DNA of 64,000 nt from Verrucomicrobiota bacterium. GTDB lineage: Bacteria > Verrucomicrobiota > Verrucomicrobiia > Limisphaerales > UBA9464. Positions 34,940-44,077 of the stretch are shown here, in pieces. The notes beneath the pieces were generated by a model. It ran no database searches. It was not told the origin of the DNA and saw only the letters and a program-made list of their open reading frames with translations. A program made the position numbers and the translations under genes. How positions within the stretch are numbered: the first letter of the stretch is position 1; each line of letters begins with the position of its first letter. Location: NCBI GenBank assembly GCA_947454705.1, contig CANGKZ010000017.1, forward strand, positions 1 through 64,000, read 5' to 3'.

Positions 34940-36739
34940 TCAGCGCGGGCTCGCGCGCGAATCTGTCTTCGAAGCTGGAGGCAACGCTGTGGCGTCCGGG
35001 GTGATGCGCCACCGGGTGACGCGGCCCATGCGGTCGTTGGGCGGGAATCCGTGCATGCCGGAGGCGAGGACATCGAGCGTGCCGGGGGCTTCCAGTGTTC
35101 CGACCGCGAGCGAGATCAACTGCGTGGGCGTGCGGGCCAGGGTGTGGGCGGTGAAGCGCTGGTGTCCGTCGTTCCTCAACCAGAACAGGGAACCTCGGGC
35201 GGGATCGTCCCAATCGTTGAAGAGGCTGGTGACGAGGACATCTGTAAACCCATCGCGATCGACATCCTCGGCCACCGCGGCGTAAGCCCCGTAGATTCGG
35301 TGGATGTCGTGCCATTCGAAGCGGAGTTGCCCTTTGTTTTCGAGCCACTGCACGCCGTGAAAGGCCCGTGGGGTGCGGGTGGCGAGGTCCATGGCGTCGC
35401 CGTTGGTGTACAGAATGTCGAGGTCGCCATCGCCATCGAGATCCACCAGCGAGATCCCGGCCGAGCCGTACGCGGGGGTGCCGGCTTCGAACAGGATGCG
35501 CTCGCGAAATCCGCCGCGGCCGTCGTTGAGGAATGCGGAAATCCGTTCGTGTTCCTGTCCAAACAGGGCCACGAAATCGAGTCGCCCGTCGCCATCGAGA
35601 TCCACCGGGATCACCTCGATGGCTCCGGTGCGGGACACCACCGTGCGGTAGCTCCATTGATCCGTGCCCCGGTTTTCGAGCATTCCGATTTCCCCGGTTC
35701 GAAGGAATCCGAACGCGGCCACGACGAAGTCCATTCGACCGTCGGCGTTGAAATCCCCGGGGGCGACATCCGCCACGCGGCCGAGTCCCTCGACCAGGGT
35801 TTGGTTCGTAAATGTGCCGTCGGGTTGTTGACGCATCCAGACCACGCGGCCCACGGGGTCCTCGGTGGGATCAATGCGGGTCTGTGCGGCCGCGATCAAA
35901 TCGATGCGTCCGGTGGCTGAGTTGGTCCACGCATGCGCGCGTGAGGGATGGGGAATCGCGGCCAGGGTGTCTTCGATCCAATCAACGGATGCGGTACCAG
36001 AATTGGTTCGGCCCTTTGGGTGGATCCAGTTCACGCGCGAGGATTCGGTGTCGCACACGATCACGCCGGGGTGGCCGTTCTGTTGGAGATCGACGATGCG
36101 CAGGTTGCCGATCATCGGGTGGAAGCGGGTGTCGGGAGGGCGCGGGGTTCCGAACGGGGTTCCGTGGGTGATGCGAATGAGCCGGGTGGCGGTCGAGACC
36201 GGCGGGTCGGCGGCGAGTGCGGGGGGCGAGGCCGGGCTGAAGGTCAGGTAGTAGTGAAGCAGGTCGGAGCGCTGGTCTGCGGTGAGGGCGGGGAGTCCCT
36301 TGTTGGTGCGGATAGTGCCCATGCGGTCGAACACCTCGATCCAGTTGGTGTGTCCGAGCGATGCGGGACCGGGCACGGCGTGGCAGGCGCCGCAATGGGG
36401 CGTGAGGTTGGCCGCGAGGGCCCATGCGGAGGGTTTGAGCTGGGAGCGTTTCGACACGGCGTCCCAGCGGGCGCGCGGGAAGGCATCGGGCTTGGCATGG
36501 CATTCCACGCACCCGGTGTGAAACGGCGAGGCGACCCCGGCGGCGGGGTAGAGGTGGGTGATGCGAAAGGCGGCCTCGGATTGCGGTGGATTCCCGGGAC
36601 CTGAAAAGGAGTCGGGAGGAGCGGCCGGTGGTATGAACCGATTTTGATACAGAATCCACGCCGCCAACAGCGCGCCCAGCGTGCCGAGGGTGAACACGGT
36701 GGAGCGAACGGTCGATGCGTTGGTGCGGCGGGATGGCAT
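34940..36739 (-). CDS. Membrane-anchored c-type cytochrome with FG-GAP/VCBS repeats
   Basis: About 599 residues from the ATG at 36739; the frame is open to 36820. An N-terminal anchor (VFTLGTLGALLAAWILYQN) is followed by two haem-binding motifs, CVECH and CGACH, some 50 residues apart. The rest is FG-GAP-type beta-propeller repeats with calcium-binding-like DFNADGRMDF, DLDGDGRLDF, DLDGDGDLDI and DVDRDGFTD. Such cytochrome-propeller proteins are frequent in Planctomycetota and Verrucomicrobiota, outside the cytoplasmic membrane. The haem part suggests electron transfer, while the propeller may bind a polymer or partner. A terminator (36819-36846) separates it from the DUF1501 gene upstream. 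Confidence 0.82.
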   Translation of the reverse strand: MPSRRTNASTVRSTVFTLGTLGALLAAWILYQNRFIPPAAPPDSFSGPGNPPQSEAAFRITHLYPAAGVASPFHTGCVECHAKPDAFPRARWDAVSKRSQLKPSAWALAANLTPHCGACHAVPGPASLGHTNWIEVFDRMGTIRTNKGLPALTADQRSDLLHYYLTFSPASPPALAADPPVSTATRLIRITHGTPFGTPRPPDTRFHPMIGNLRIVDLQQNGHPGVIVCDTESSRVNWIHPKGRTNSGTASVDWIEDTLAAIPHPSRAHAWTNSATGRIDLIAAAQTRIDPTEDPVGRVVWMRQQPDGTFTNQTLVEGLGRVADVAPGDFNADGRMDFVVAAFGFLRTGEIGMLENRGTDQWSYRTVVSRTGAIEVIPVDLDGDGRLDFVALFGQEHERISAFLNDGRGGFRERILFEAGTPAYGSAGISLVDLDGDGDLDILYTNGDAMDLATRTPRAFHGVQWLENKGQLRFEWHDIHRIYGAYAAVAEDVDRDGFTDVLVTSLFNDWDDPARGSLFWLRNDGHQRFTAHTLARTPTQLISLAVGTLEAPGTLDVLASGMHGFPPNDRMGRVTRWRITPDATALPPASKTDSRASPR

Positions 36740-36818
36740 CCGGCGGGATGGAGTGCGGCGAAACGGTATCGAAGCGAGTGCCGGTTGCCGAGTGCGGTTC
36801 GATACTGGATCGAAATGC

Positions 36819-36846
36819 AAAAACGCCTCCGGCGGACCGGAGGCGT
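36819..36846 (-). terminator. Rho-independent terminator of the DUF1800-DUF1501 unit
   Basis: The stem ACGCCTCCGG (36823-36832) with CCGGAGGCGT (36837-36846) has a CGGA loop. On the minus strand it is followed by five T residues. It lies 37 bases past the DUF1501 stop. Confidence 0.9.
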
Positions 36847-36882
36847 GTGGGTGGTTGTGGAATGGAATTCCGACGCGGTGCG

Positions 36883-38226
36883 TCAGCCGAGGAAGCCGAG
36901 ATTCTGCGAGCCGAAGCCGGTGAGATTCGGGAACACGCTGGCGAGTTGATTCGCAGGGACGCCGAACCAGGAGGCGAGGGTGGCGCCGTATTGATCGACC
37001 GAGGTCGAGGGGATGAGCGCACCACGGGAGCCGGAGTCGTCGGGTCCGCCGAGTCCGAGCGTGGGGAAGGTGCCGTAGAGTTGGCCGCCCTGGACGGCGC
37101 CGCCGAGGATGAGGTGGTGGTTGCCCCAGCCGTGGTCGGAGCCGGTGCCACTGGGCTGAAGCGTGCGGCCGAAGTCGGACAGGGTGAAGCTGGTGACCTT
37201 GTCGGGCAGGCCGAGTTCGACGGTGGATTTGTAAAACGCGTCGAGGGCTTCACCGAGCTGGCTGAGCAGGTCCCAGTGCTGCCAGCTCTGGGAGCCGTGG
37301 GTGTCGAATCCGCCAATGGTGCAGAAGAAGATCTGCCGGTTCATTCCCACGGTGCCGCGGAGCTTGATGATCTGCGCGATTTGCTTGAGCTGATTGCCAA
37401 TCGAGGTGCCGGGGAAGGGCGTGGCGATGGTGGCGCTGTTGCCGGTGAGCAGGGCGTTCAGGCCCATGGCGTCCTGACGCACCTTGTTGGCGGCCTGTAC
37501 GAGGGTGACGCCGCTGTTGAGCGAGAGCACCTGCTGGAGGCCGGTCTTGCGGGCATCACCTGCGGCCTGTGGCCAGAGCTGCATGCCCGACGGATCGAGG
37601 TTGAAGCCCGGGAGCAGGCTCGCGGATTGGACGATCTTGCCGGCGCAGAAGAGTGCGGGTCCGGAGATGGAGACCGCGGCGGGGAAGCTCGATGAGCCGT
37701 TGAGCGGATTGACCACATCGGCCACCCGCGCGCCCCAGCCGGTGCCGCCGGAGGAGGAGGGAATGCCGCTCTGCATCTGCTGCACCTGGTCGGAGTGGGA
37801 GAACAGGTTGGTGGGCAGCGGAACGGCGTTGGCCAGGAACTGCTGCCGGGTGACCGGCTGCACGAGCATGCCGACGTTGGCCAGCACGGCGAGTTGGCCC
37901 GAGTTCCAGTACGGATGAATCGCGGCCAGGCCGGGATTGAGTCCGTAGGGGGTACCATTTTTGGTCTGAACCTGGAGCAGCGGGCCGTTGCTGTCGGGCA
38001 GGGCGAGGCTGCCGCGGGCGTTTTTGTAGAGGTTGAACTCGGACTGGGTGAGCGGGACGACGGTGTTGTGTCCGTCGTTGCCACCGGCGAGGAAGACGCA
38101 GACGAGGGCCTTGTAATCGGTTTGAGCCGATTGGGCGAAGGCGCTCATGCGGCCGAGGTAGGGAAGCAGCGCGGCGGCACCGATTCCGCGGATCATCCGT
38201 CGACGGGAGAAGCGAAGCGTGTTCAT
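36883..38226 (-). CDS. DUF1501 protein with Tat-like signal
   Basis: The protein has 447 residues. The N-terminus SRRRMIRGIGAAALLPYLG is a twin-arginine-type signal, so export in folded form is likely. The body has the DUF1501 opening YKALVCVFLAGGNDGHNTVVPL-type sequence (sulfatase-like fold), FCTIGGFDTHGSQSWQHWD and FTLSDFGRTLQPSGTGSDHGWGNHH. These contain conserved Asp and His residues. DUF1501 proteins are almost always found with a DUF1800 partner, as here, where the DUF1800 gene ends 55 bases upstream. The biochemical role is not established; an extracellular hydrolytic or polymer-handling role has been suggested for such pairs. Confidence 0.93.
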   Translation of the reverse strand: MNTLRFSRRRMIRGIGAAALLPYLGRMSAFAQSAQTDYKALVCVFLAGGNDGHNTVVPLTQSEFNLYKNARGSLALPDSNGPLLQVQTKNGTPYGLNPGLAAIHPYWNSGQLAVLANVGMLVQPVTRQQFLANAVPLPTNLFSHSDQVQQMQSGIPSSSGGTGWGARVADVVNPLNGSSSFPAAVSISGPALFCAGKIVQSASLLPGFNLDPSGMQLWPQAAGDARKTGLQQVLSLNSGVTLVQAANKVRQDAMGLNALLTGNSATIATPFPGTSIGNQLKQIAQIIKLRGTVGMNRQIFFCTIGGFDTHGSQSWQHWDLLSQLGEALDAFYKSTVELGLPDKVTSFTLSDFGRTLQPSGTGSDHGWGNHHLILGGAVQGGQLYGTFPTLGLGGPDDSGSRGALIPSTSVDQYGATLASWFGVPANQLASVFPNLTGFGSQNLGFLG

Positions 38227-38281
38227 GGAGATTCCTGGGAAGGGATTGGATTGGGAGTTCGAATCAGGATCGGTGTCGGGA

Positions 38282-41206
38282 TCAATATTGGACCGCGTAC
38301 TGTCCGCTGAGGGCGGTGAGGTAGAGGACGGTTTCGATGCGTGTGGCGGCGTCGTAACCCGGGGTGGCGGCGGTGATGAGCGCGGTCTTCATCGCGGCCG
38401 GCATGCGTCCGTAGAGGAGCACCTGGTTCACGGCTTCGACGAGGCCCGGCATGTCGTTGCCGTAGGGCTGGAAGGGCGAGAGGTCGAGGACCATGTCGGT
38501 GGCCGGATAGTGGATGGCGCTGAAGATCAGGTTCCCGCGGAGGACGGCCTCGGTGGGGCTGTAGATCTGGAACTCGGGTCCGAACATCGGGCTCTTCGGC
38601 ACGTGGTACATCGGGGAGAACCAGCTGAACACCGAGGGCGGGCTCAGCACGGATTGACCAAGGTAGTCGTAGAGGTAGGTGAGTCCGTTGTCGGGAGCGA
38701 AGTGTCCGTTCACGGCGCGGAGGAATCCGCAGGTTTGCACGATGGCGTCCTTCAGTCGGCCTCCGTTGGCGGGCGCGGAGTCATCGCGCGCCTCGGGATC
38801 AAGCAGGATGGCGCGGACCACAGCAGCGAGATCCCCGCGAACGCCCGATCCGTTGTCGGCAAACACCGAGCTGATGCGCTGGATATAAGCCGGGCTGGGA
38901 TTGCTGGTGACCAGGCTGCGGATCAACCGGGTGGCGACGAACGGCGCGGTGTTCGGGTGGTTGAACAGGATGTCGAGAAGCATGTCGAGATCGGCATCGA
39001 CGGAGAGCCCGGCCGGCACGTTGACGCCGAGGTAGGTCTTGGGTCCGTTGTCGTGATTGGCCGGGCGGGTCTCGAGCGGAGCGCCGAAGTATTCCCAGTT
39101 GTTCGGCTGCGGCGTGGCACCGGGCGCGGTGGCATAAGTCCAGCCGGTGAGGGCGAGGGCGACCTGATGCACGGTGGCTTGATCGTAGGTGGGAATCGGA
39201 TTGCCGTTGGCATCGAGTTTCTGCGATCCGTCGGGGTTCAACTGCCAGAGTCCGATGGTGAACAGCTGCATGAGTTCACGGGCGTAATTCTCGTTCGCGC
39301 CGCCGGCGAGACCGGGCTTCATGGAATTCGCGAGATCCAGATACTTGGCCATCGAGGGGCAGACAGTGACTTCGCGCAGGAGCGTGCGGTAATTGCCGAA
39401 GGCGTTTTTGCTCAACACCTGCATCCAGGGGATGATTTCGTTGGCGTACACGAGCTTCGCCCCGGAGGTGACGATGATCTGGCTCAGGGCGAAGGAAACA
39501 CGCTGACGCAACTGGTCGGGGGCCGTGGTGTAGTTGTAGAGGGCCCATTGCTTCACGGATCCCATGTTGTTGTCGGCGGGCTGCGGAATGACGGTCTCGG
39601 GCAGCGCCATTTGTTCATCGAGATATCCCTGCAAACCCACCTGCTGCAGGTGCGCGAGCGACGCCGGGGAGGGGCCGAATGAGGCTTGTTCCAGGAATCG
39701 CGCACCGGTCAGCCACGCCGCGGGAAACGGCGGGGCGGTGAGGGTGATGTTGGCGTTGGCGTACGTGGAGGGGGCGGCTGCTGCGGCTGCGCGAATGACC
39801 ACCGAACTGCTCGCGGGCATCGAAGCCGGCGGCGTGTAGAGGCCGGCGGGGGTGATGGTTCCGACGAGCGCATTGCCGCCGGAGACACCATTGACGGACC
39901 AAATGACCCCGGTGTTGGCGTTGCCCGTCACGGTTGCGGTGAGGGCGAGCGTCGTGCCCAGCGGTACCGAGGCCACGGAGGGCGTGAGGGTGATCGACAC
40001 CGGCGGCAACACCGTGACGGTGGCCGACGCACTGGAATTGGAATTCGCAGCGGAAGTCGCGGTGACGGTGACCGCGGCCGGCGAAGGCACCGCAGCGGGC
40101 GCTGTGTAGAGGCCGGCGGAGCTAATGGTTCCCACGGTTGAATTTCCGCCGCTGACTCCGTTGACCGACCAGGTGACCGCAGAGTTGGCGCTGCCGGAAA
40201 TGGAGGCGGTGAAGGCCTGCGAGGCGTTGACCTGAACCGAGGACGTGGCGGGCGAAACGGTCACGATCACCGGCGGCGGTGGCGGGGCGAGGGTGACGGT
40301 GGCCTGACCGGAGCTCGCCGGGTTGGCGGTGGAGATTGCTTGGATCGTGACGGTCGTGGAGGCCGGCATCGCGGCCGGTGCCGAATAGAGACCTGCACCA
40401 GAAATGGTGCCCACGGTGGCGTTGCCGCCGGCGATGCCGTTGACCGACCAGGTGACGGCGGTATTGGCGGATCCGGAAACGGTGGCGGTGAAGGCCTTGG
40501 TGGTGCTGAGCGGGACCGAGGCGGTGGTGGGCGACACGCTCACGGTGACGCTGGGGACGGCGACGGTGACCGAGACCGTATTGCCGGTGACGGCACCGTT
40601 TCCGGGCTGTTGAACCGAGAAGACGATCGTGCCCGCCTGAGCGGCGTTTCCAGTGGCCTTGATCTGGGTGGAGGAAATGTAGGTGGTGGGGACCGGCACG
40701 CCGTTGGCGAGGGCCACGGAATCGGGTGCAAAATTCGCGCCGTTAAAACTGACCACGTAGTTGCCTGGAGCGAGCTTCGAAGGCGAAACGCTCCACAACC
40801 ACGGATACTTGCGAGTGATGGTGAGCGAGGCGGTGCCGAAGGTGGCGGGGAAGGCGGTGCTCTTGGCCTTCACCGTGACGACATTCGCCGCGGGTGCGGT
40901 CGCAGGGGCCTGATAAAAGCCGGTGGAGCTGATCGTTCCGACGGTGGTGTCTCCGCCGGGAATGTCATTCACGAGCCAGGTGACGGTGTTCGGCGAGATC
41001 GGAACGTAGCCGGTGAATTGCCGGGTGGATCCGACTTCGATGCTCGAGGTCGTCGGATAGACCGTAATGGGCCCTGCAACCTGAGCCCGAACCGTCGAGG
41101 GCCAGGCGGAAATCATGAGCAGGAACAGGGCGGTCCAGCGCGTGAGGATCGACTGGAATCGATCCTGTGGCCCTGCCGCCCGGAGAGGGGTGGAGTTGAC
41201 GTTCAT
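38282..41206 (-). CDS. DUF1800 protein with tandem Ig-like repeats
   Basis: The protein has about 974 residues from ATG 41206. A signal peptide (LFLLMISAWPSTVRAQ) precedes bacterial Ig-like repeats (about residues 40-510; recurring VTWSVNGV(A/S)GGN, VGTISSAGLYTAPA). A DUF1800 domain follows (about 520-970), recognisable by FLEQASFGPSPASLAHLQ, NENYARELMQLFTIG and VFSWFSPMY. Three or more Ig units are nearly identical in DNA, a sign of recent expansion. DUF1800 and DUF1501 genes form a conserved pair; here they share a transcript ended by the terminator at 36819-36846. It is likely secreted; function unknown. Confidence 0.92.
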   Translation of the reverse strand: MNVNSTPLRAAGPQDRFQSILTRWTALFLLMISAWPSTVRAQVAGPITVYPTTSSIEVGSTRQFTGYVPISPNTVTWLVNDIPGGDTTVGTISSTGFYQAPATAPAANVVTVKAKSTAFPATFGTASLTITRKYPWLWSVSPSKLAPGNYVVSFNGANFAPDSVALANGVPVPTTYISSTQIKATGNAAQAGTIVFSVQQPGNGAVTGNTVSVTVAVPSVTVSVSPTTASVPLSTTKAFTATVSGSANTAVTWSVNGIAGGNATVGTISGAGLYSAPAAMPASTTVTIQAISTANPASSGQATVTLAPPPPPVIVTVSPATSSVQVNASQAFTASISGSANSAVTWSVNGVSGGNSTVGTISSAGLYTAPAAVPSPAAVTVTATSAANSNSSASATVTVLPPVSITLTPSVASVPLGTTLALTATVTGNANTGVIWSVNGVSGGNALVGTITPAGLYTPPASMPASSSVVIRAAAAAAPSTYANANITLTAPPFPAAWLTGARFLEQASFGPSPASLAHLQQVGLQGYLDEQMALPETVIPQPADNNMGSVKQWALYNYTTAPDQLRQRVSFALSQIIVTSGAKLVYANEIIPWMQVLSKNAFGNYRTLLREVTVCPSMAKYLDLANSMKPGLAGGANENYARELMQLFTIGLWQLNPDGSQKLDANGNPIPTYDQATVHQVALALTGWTYATAPGATPQPNNWEYFGAPLETRPANHDNGPKTYLGVNVPAGLSVDADLDMLLDILFNHPNTAPFVATRLIRSLVTSNPSPAYIQRISSVFADNGSGVRGDLAAVVRAILLDPEARDDSAPANGGRLKDAIVQTCGFLRAVNGHFAPDNGLTYLYDYLGQSVLSPPSVFSWFSPMYHVPKSPMFGPEFQIYSPTEAVLRGNLIFSAIHYPATDMVLDLSPFQPYGNDMPGLVEAVNQVLLYGRMPAAMKTALITAATPGYDAATRIETVLYLTALSGQYAVQY

Positions 41207-41386
41207 CGGTGTGTGGTGGTTTCGGTGCAGGCGGGGTGGATCGAACCCGTTTGCAGCACGCAAACCGTGTAAGACACCGCCCCATTTCCCCCGTTCTACG
41301 TCAGGTGGTGTGAAAGGTTACAGGGGGAGGATCATTCCCGAGACCCATGCTTGCCGTGCGCGGGAATCCGATGGATCCTCACGGCC

Positions 41387-42982
41387 ATGGCAGCGCCCGC
41401 CAACCGACCCAAACCGGTGCGTCGAAGCAAACCCGTGCCCGCGGCGGACTTCTCACTGGAAGAACTTCTCAATCAACTCGGCCGTGGTGTCGTGGATCTC
41501 GATTCCCGCTCCCTGGTTTCCCAGCGTCCCATTCATGGTACGACGCTTTTCGTCGCCTCCTGTTCCATCGAAAGCCGGATGGGATTGTTCCAGGCCCACG
41601 TGTTTCAGGACCTGATCCACAAGGGGTACATCATTGCCCTGGCGCACGGCTCGTTGAAGTCGAAGACGCTCTACACCCGCATCCATTCCTCCTGCGTGAC
41701 CAGCGAGACGCTGCGCGGCTGCGACTGCGACTGCGTGCAGCAGTTGGAGGGCGCCCTGGAGGTCATCGCCAAGAAGGGCAACGGCATTCTGTTCTACCTC
41801 ATGCAGGAGGGGCGCGGCGTGGGCTACGTCGCGAAGGCGCGTGACCGCATGCTGGTGCAGGCGAGTTCCGACCGCATTTCCACCTTCCAGGCCTATGCGG
41901 CCATGGGGTTGAAGAAGGACTATCGGAATTACGAGGACGTGGCGCACGTGTGTCATTTGCTCGGGTTGAAGAAGACGGGCTTCGTCCTGCTCACCAACAA
42001 TCCCGACAAGATCTCCGCGATGAGCGCGGCGGGATTGAAGGTGATCCGTGCGGAGCCGCTGGAGTTCGAGCCCTCGCCATTCAACTTGGCCTATCTCACC
42101 AGCAAGGCGGCGAGCGGACACATCCTGAAGCGTCCCTCGGACCAGACGTTGAAGGCGGCGCTTCCGCCGGAGCCGGTGCAGCCGTTCCAACCGCATGCGC
42201 TCGCCGAGGCCAGCCGGTTCATTTACGCCGCGAGCTACTTCCTGCCGGTGAAGCCGGTGGACAGCGAGATCCTCATCACCGAGGCGCAGTTCAAGGCCTT
42301 CCAACCGGACATCGAACGCCACATGAGCGGATCGATGCCGCTGGTGAAGGACTGCTACCTGATTCGGGATCACCGGTTCATCGTGCAGTTGAACCGCGAC
42401 CGCTTTGCGCGGCACCGACAGGAGCATCCGGACGATCCGCTGGTGAGCCTGTTGACGGCACCGTATTGGTTCCGGGTTCACGTGTATTACGACATCGTGA
42501 CCGGTCACGAGTTCGTGCTGCTGACCTACAACAAGCCGAAGATCTACGACCTGCCGATCATCCGCCTGCAAAGTGAATCGCTGTTCAACCGGTTCCCGCT
42601 GGCGAACATGGACAACCGGGACAAGTTCAAGCGCAGCGTTCGCCACATCGTGCACTACGGCGTCGGAGCGATCTGCCTGTTGTACTTCGATGGGCGCGGC
42701 GCGGGCTTCGGCGCGCATGCCACCGACCGCATGCTCACGGAACGCGGCGGCGCGTTGTCGTCGGACGAGGCGTATCGCAAGCTCGGCATCAGCTATGACA
42801 GCCGCGATTATGATGCCTGCTTCCTGCTGCTGCGGCATCATCTATCCAACTCCCGGGTGCAGATGATCATGAACAGCCCCTCCAGCCTGGTGAAGAAAAC
42901 CGAATACGCCGCCGCGCTGAACAAGCACGGACTGGAGGTGGAGAAGTGGATCTTCCTCGATGACCATGCGATTGCCGATTGA
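41387..42982 (+). CDS. GTP cyclohydrolase II-like protein with a second, degenerate cyclohydrolase-like half
   Basis: The protein has about 531 residues from ATG 41387. The first half has the RibA fold: HGTTLFVASCSIESRMGLFQ, a zinc site in HSSCVTSETL followed by GCDCDC, YLMQEGRGVGYVAKARDRML matching the GTP-binding loop, and LLTNNPDKISAMSAAGL. The second half (about 350-525) repeats the order of elements (FDGRGAGFGAHATDRMLTE, NSPSSLVKKTEYAAALNKHG) but has no zinc cysteines. RibA is usually about 200 residues, so this is a tandem duplication with one inactive-looking half. GCHII-like proteins outside riboflavin synthesis include URC1 of uracil catabolism. No other riboflavin gene is nearby, so a catabolic role is more likely. 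It is followed 33 bases later by the SIS-like gene. Confidence 0.82.
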   Translation: MAAPANRPKPVRRSKPVPAADFSLEELLNQLGRGVVDLDSRSLVSQRPIHGTTLFVASCSIESRMGLFQAHVFQDLIHKGYIIALAHGSLKSKTLYTRIHSSCVTSETLRGCDCDCVQQLEGALEVIAKKGNGILFYLMQEGRGVGYVAKARDRMLVQASSDRISTFQAYAAMGLKKDYRNYEDVAHVCHLLGLKKTGFVLLTNNPDKISAMSAAGLKVIRAEPLEFEPSPFNLAYLTSKAASGHILKRPSDQTLKAALPPEPVQPFQPHALAEASRFIYAASYFLPVKPVDSEILITEAQFKAFQPDIERHMSGSMPLVKDCYLIRDHRFIVQLNRDRFARHRQEHPDDPLVSLLTAPYWFRVHVYYDIVTGHEFVLLTYNKPKIYDLPIIRLQSESLFNRFPLANMDNRDKFKRSVRHIVHYGVGAICLLYFDGRGAGFGAHATDRMLTERGGALSSDEAYRKLGISYDSRDYDACFLLLRHHLSNSRVQMIMNSPSSLVKKTEYAAALNKHGLEVEKWIFLDDHAIAD

Positions 42983-43015
42983 CCCTGAGCCGCGACGTGC
43001 GGGGAAGGGTGTGCA

Positions 43016-44077
43016 ATGAACCCGCCTGCTGCAGATCCGCTGGGGCACGGCGTGCTCGCCGCACGGCTGGGGGCCATTCCCGGGTATCTCCGAGAAATGG
43101 CGTCGTCGGCTGCCGGATTTCAGGCGCGCTCCTTTGCGCCGGGGGAATCTTTTTTGGTCACCGGCATCGGAAGCTCCGAGGCGCATGCCCGGTTTCTCAC
43201 CTGGGAGTTGAACCGATCGGGAACCGTTCGCGCGGAGTTTGTTCCGCTCGCTGCGATGGATTCGTCCGCGGGATTCGACGCCGCGGGTCGAACGCTGGTG
43301 CTGTTCAGCCAGGGACTGTCGCGAAACGTCCGACTGGTGCTGGATCAACGCGCTCGGTTCTCGCGCACCGTGTTGTTCACGGCGTCCACGACCCAGGGAC
43401 TCCTAACTGCCGGACAACGCGAGCGCGGGGACCTGTTGAGCGCGCTTCAATCGGAGGATGCGGAGATTGTCCGATTCCCGCTCGAGCAGGAGTACGAGAT
43501 TCTGATCCGCGTCATCGGACCGGCCTGTGGATTTCTCGCGGTGCGTTTGTGGGTGGATTCGTTGCGTGGCGCGAATGGAAGTGCACCGAGTATCGAGACC
43601 CTGAGTGCGATGGTCTCCGCCGAAGAGGATGGGCTTGCCTCATTTTTGGAAACCCACGCGGCGGCTGGTGCCACTGGGCTCAGACTCCTCGCGCCGCCGG
43701 CACTCGCGCAGTTCGGTCAGAACCTGGTGTGCAAGGCAGTGGAGGGACTCTTCTGGTCGCCGCCTCAGTTGCTCGATTTTCTCTCGTTCGCACACGGACC
43801 GTTCCAACAGCTCGCGGCACGTCCGGCGCCGGTGATGATTCTGCGTCCGACCCACGATCTGCAGCAGGCGGGGCTTGCAGACCGGGCTCTCGCGATGTGC
43901 CGGTCGATTGGGCTTCCGGTGCATGTGATTCCGCTCAATGCGCCGGCGGGATGGGAAGTGGTGGAGTCGGAACTGCGGTTTAATCGGGCCCTGCTTCCGC
44001 TGGTGCGCCTGCTCGGCGTGAACCAGCGCGACTGGCCGGGGCGCGGTGCGGATGCGCCGCTGTACGCCTATCCGTGA
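43016..44077 (+). CDS. SIS-domain-like (sugar isomerase fold) protein
   Basis: The protein has 353 residues. GESFLVTGIGSSEAHARFLT, TLVLFSQGLSRNVRLVL and a second, weaker half (LLAPPALAQFGQNLVCKAVE, LSFAHGPFQQ) give the pattern of tandem SIS (phosphosugar isomerase/binding) domains as in GlmS or AgaS. Key catalytic residues cannot be judged. It is probably in one operon with the cyclohydrolase-like gene, suggesting action on a ribosyl- or sugar-phosphate-containing intermediate. Its end overlaps the convergent reductase gene by 10 bases. Confidence 0.68.
   Translation: MNPPAADPLGHGVLAARLGAIPGYLREMASSAAGFQARSFAPGESFLVTGIGSSEAHARFLTWELNRSGTVRAEFVPLAAMDSSAGFDAAGRTLVLFSQGLSRNVRLVLDQRARFSRTVLFTASTTQGLLTAGQRERGDLLSALQSEDAEIVRFPLEQEYEILIRVIGPACGFLAVRLWVDSLRGANGSAPSIETLSAMVSAEEDGLASFLETHAAAGATGLRLLAPPALAQFGQNLVCKAVEGLFWSPPQLLDFLSFAHGPFQQLAARPAPVMILRPTHDLQQAGLADRALAMCRSIGLPVHVIPLNAPAGWEVVESELRFNRALLPLVRLLGVNQRDWPGRGADAPLYAYP

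Noticed and set aside
41224-41295. tRNA-like stretch on the minus strand with GGTTCGATCC and CTTACAC
   Set aside because: T-loop and anticodon-loop-like strings are present, but the T stem, anticodon stem and acceptor stem do not pair and there is no D arm. At most it is a decayed tRNA remnant.
41387-42982. Riboflavin biosynthesis ribA, or a full URC-type uracil pathway
   Set aside because: No other rib genes, no URC4/DUF1688-like protein, uracil phosphoribosyltransferase or urea-processing genes are in the window, and the domain duplication is unlike RibA.
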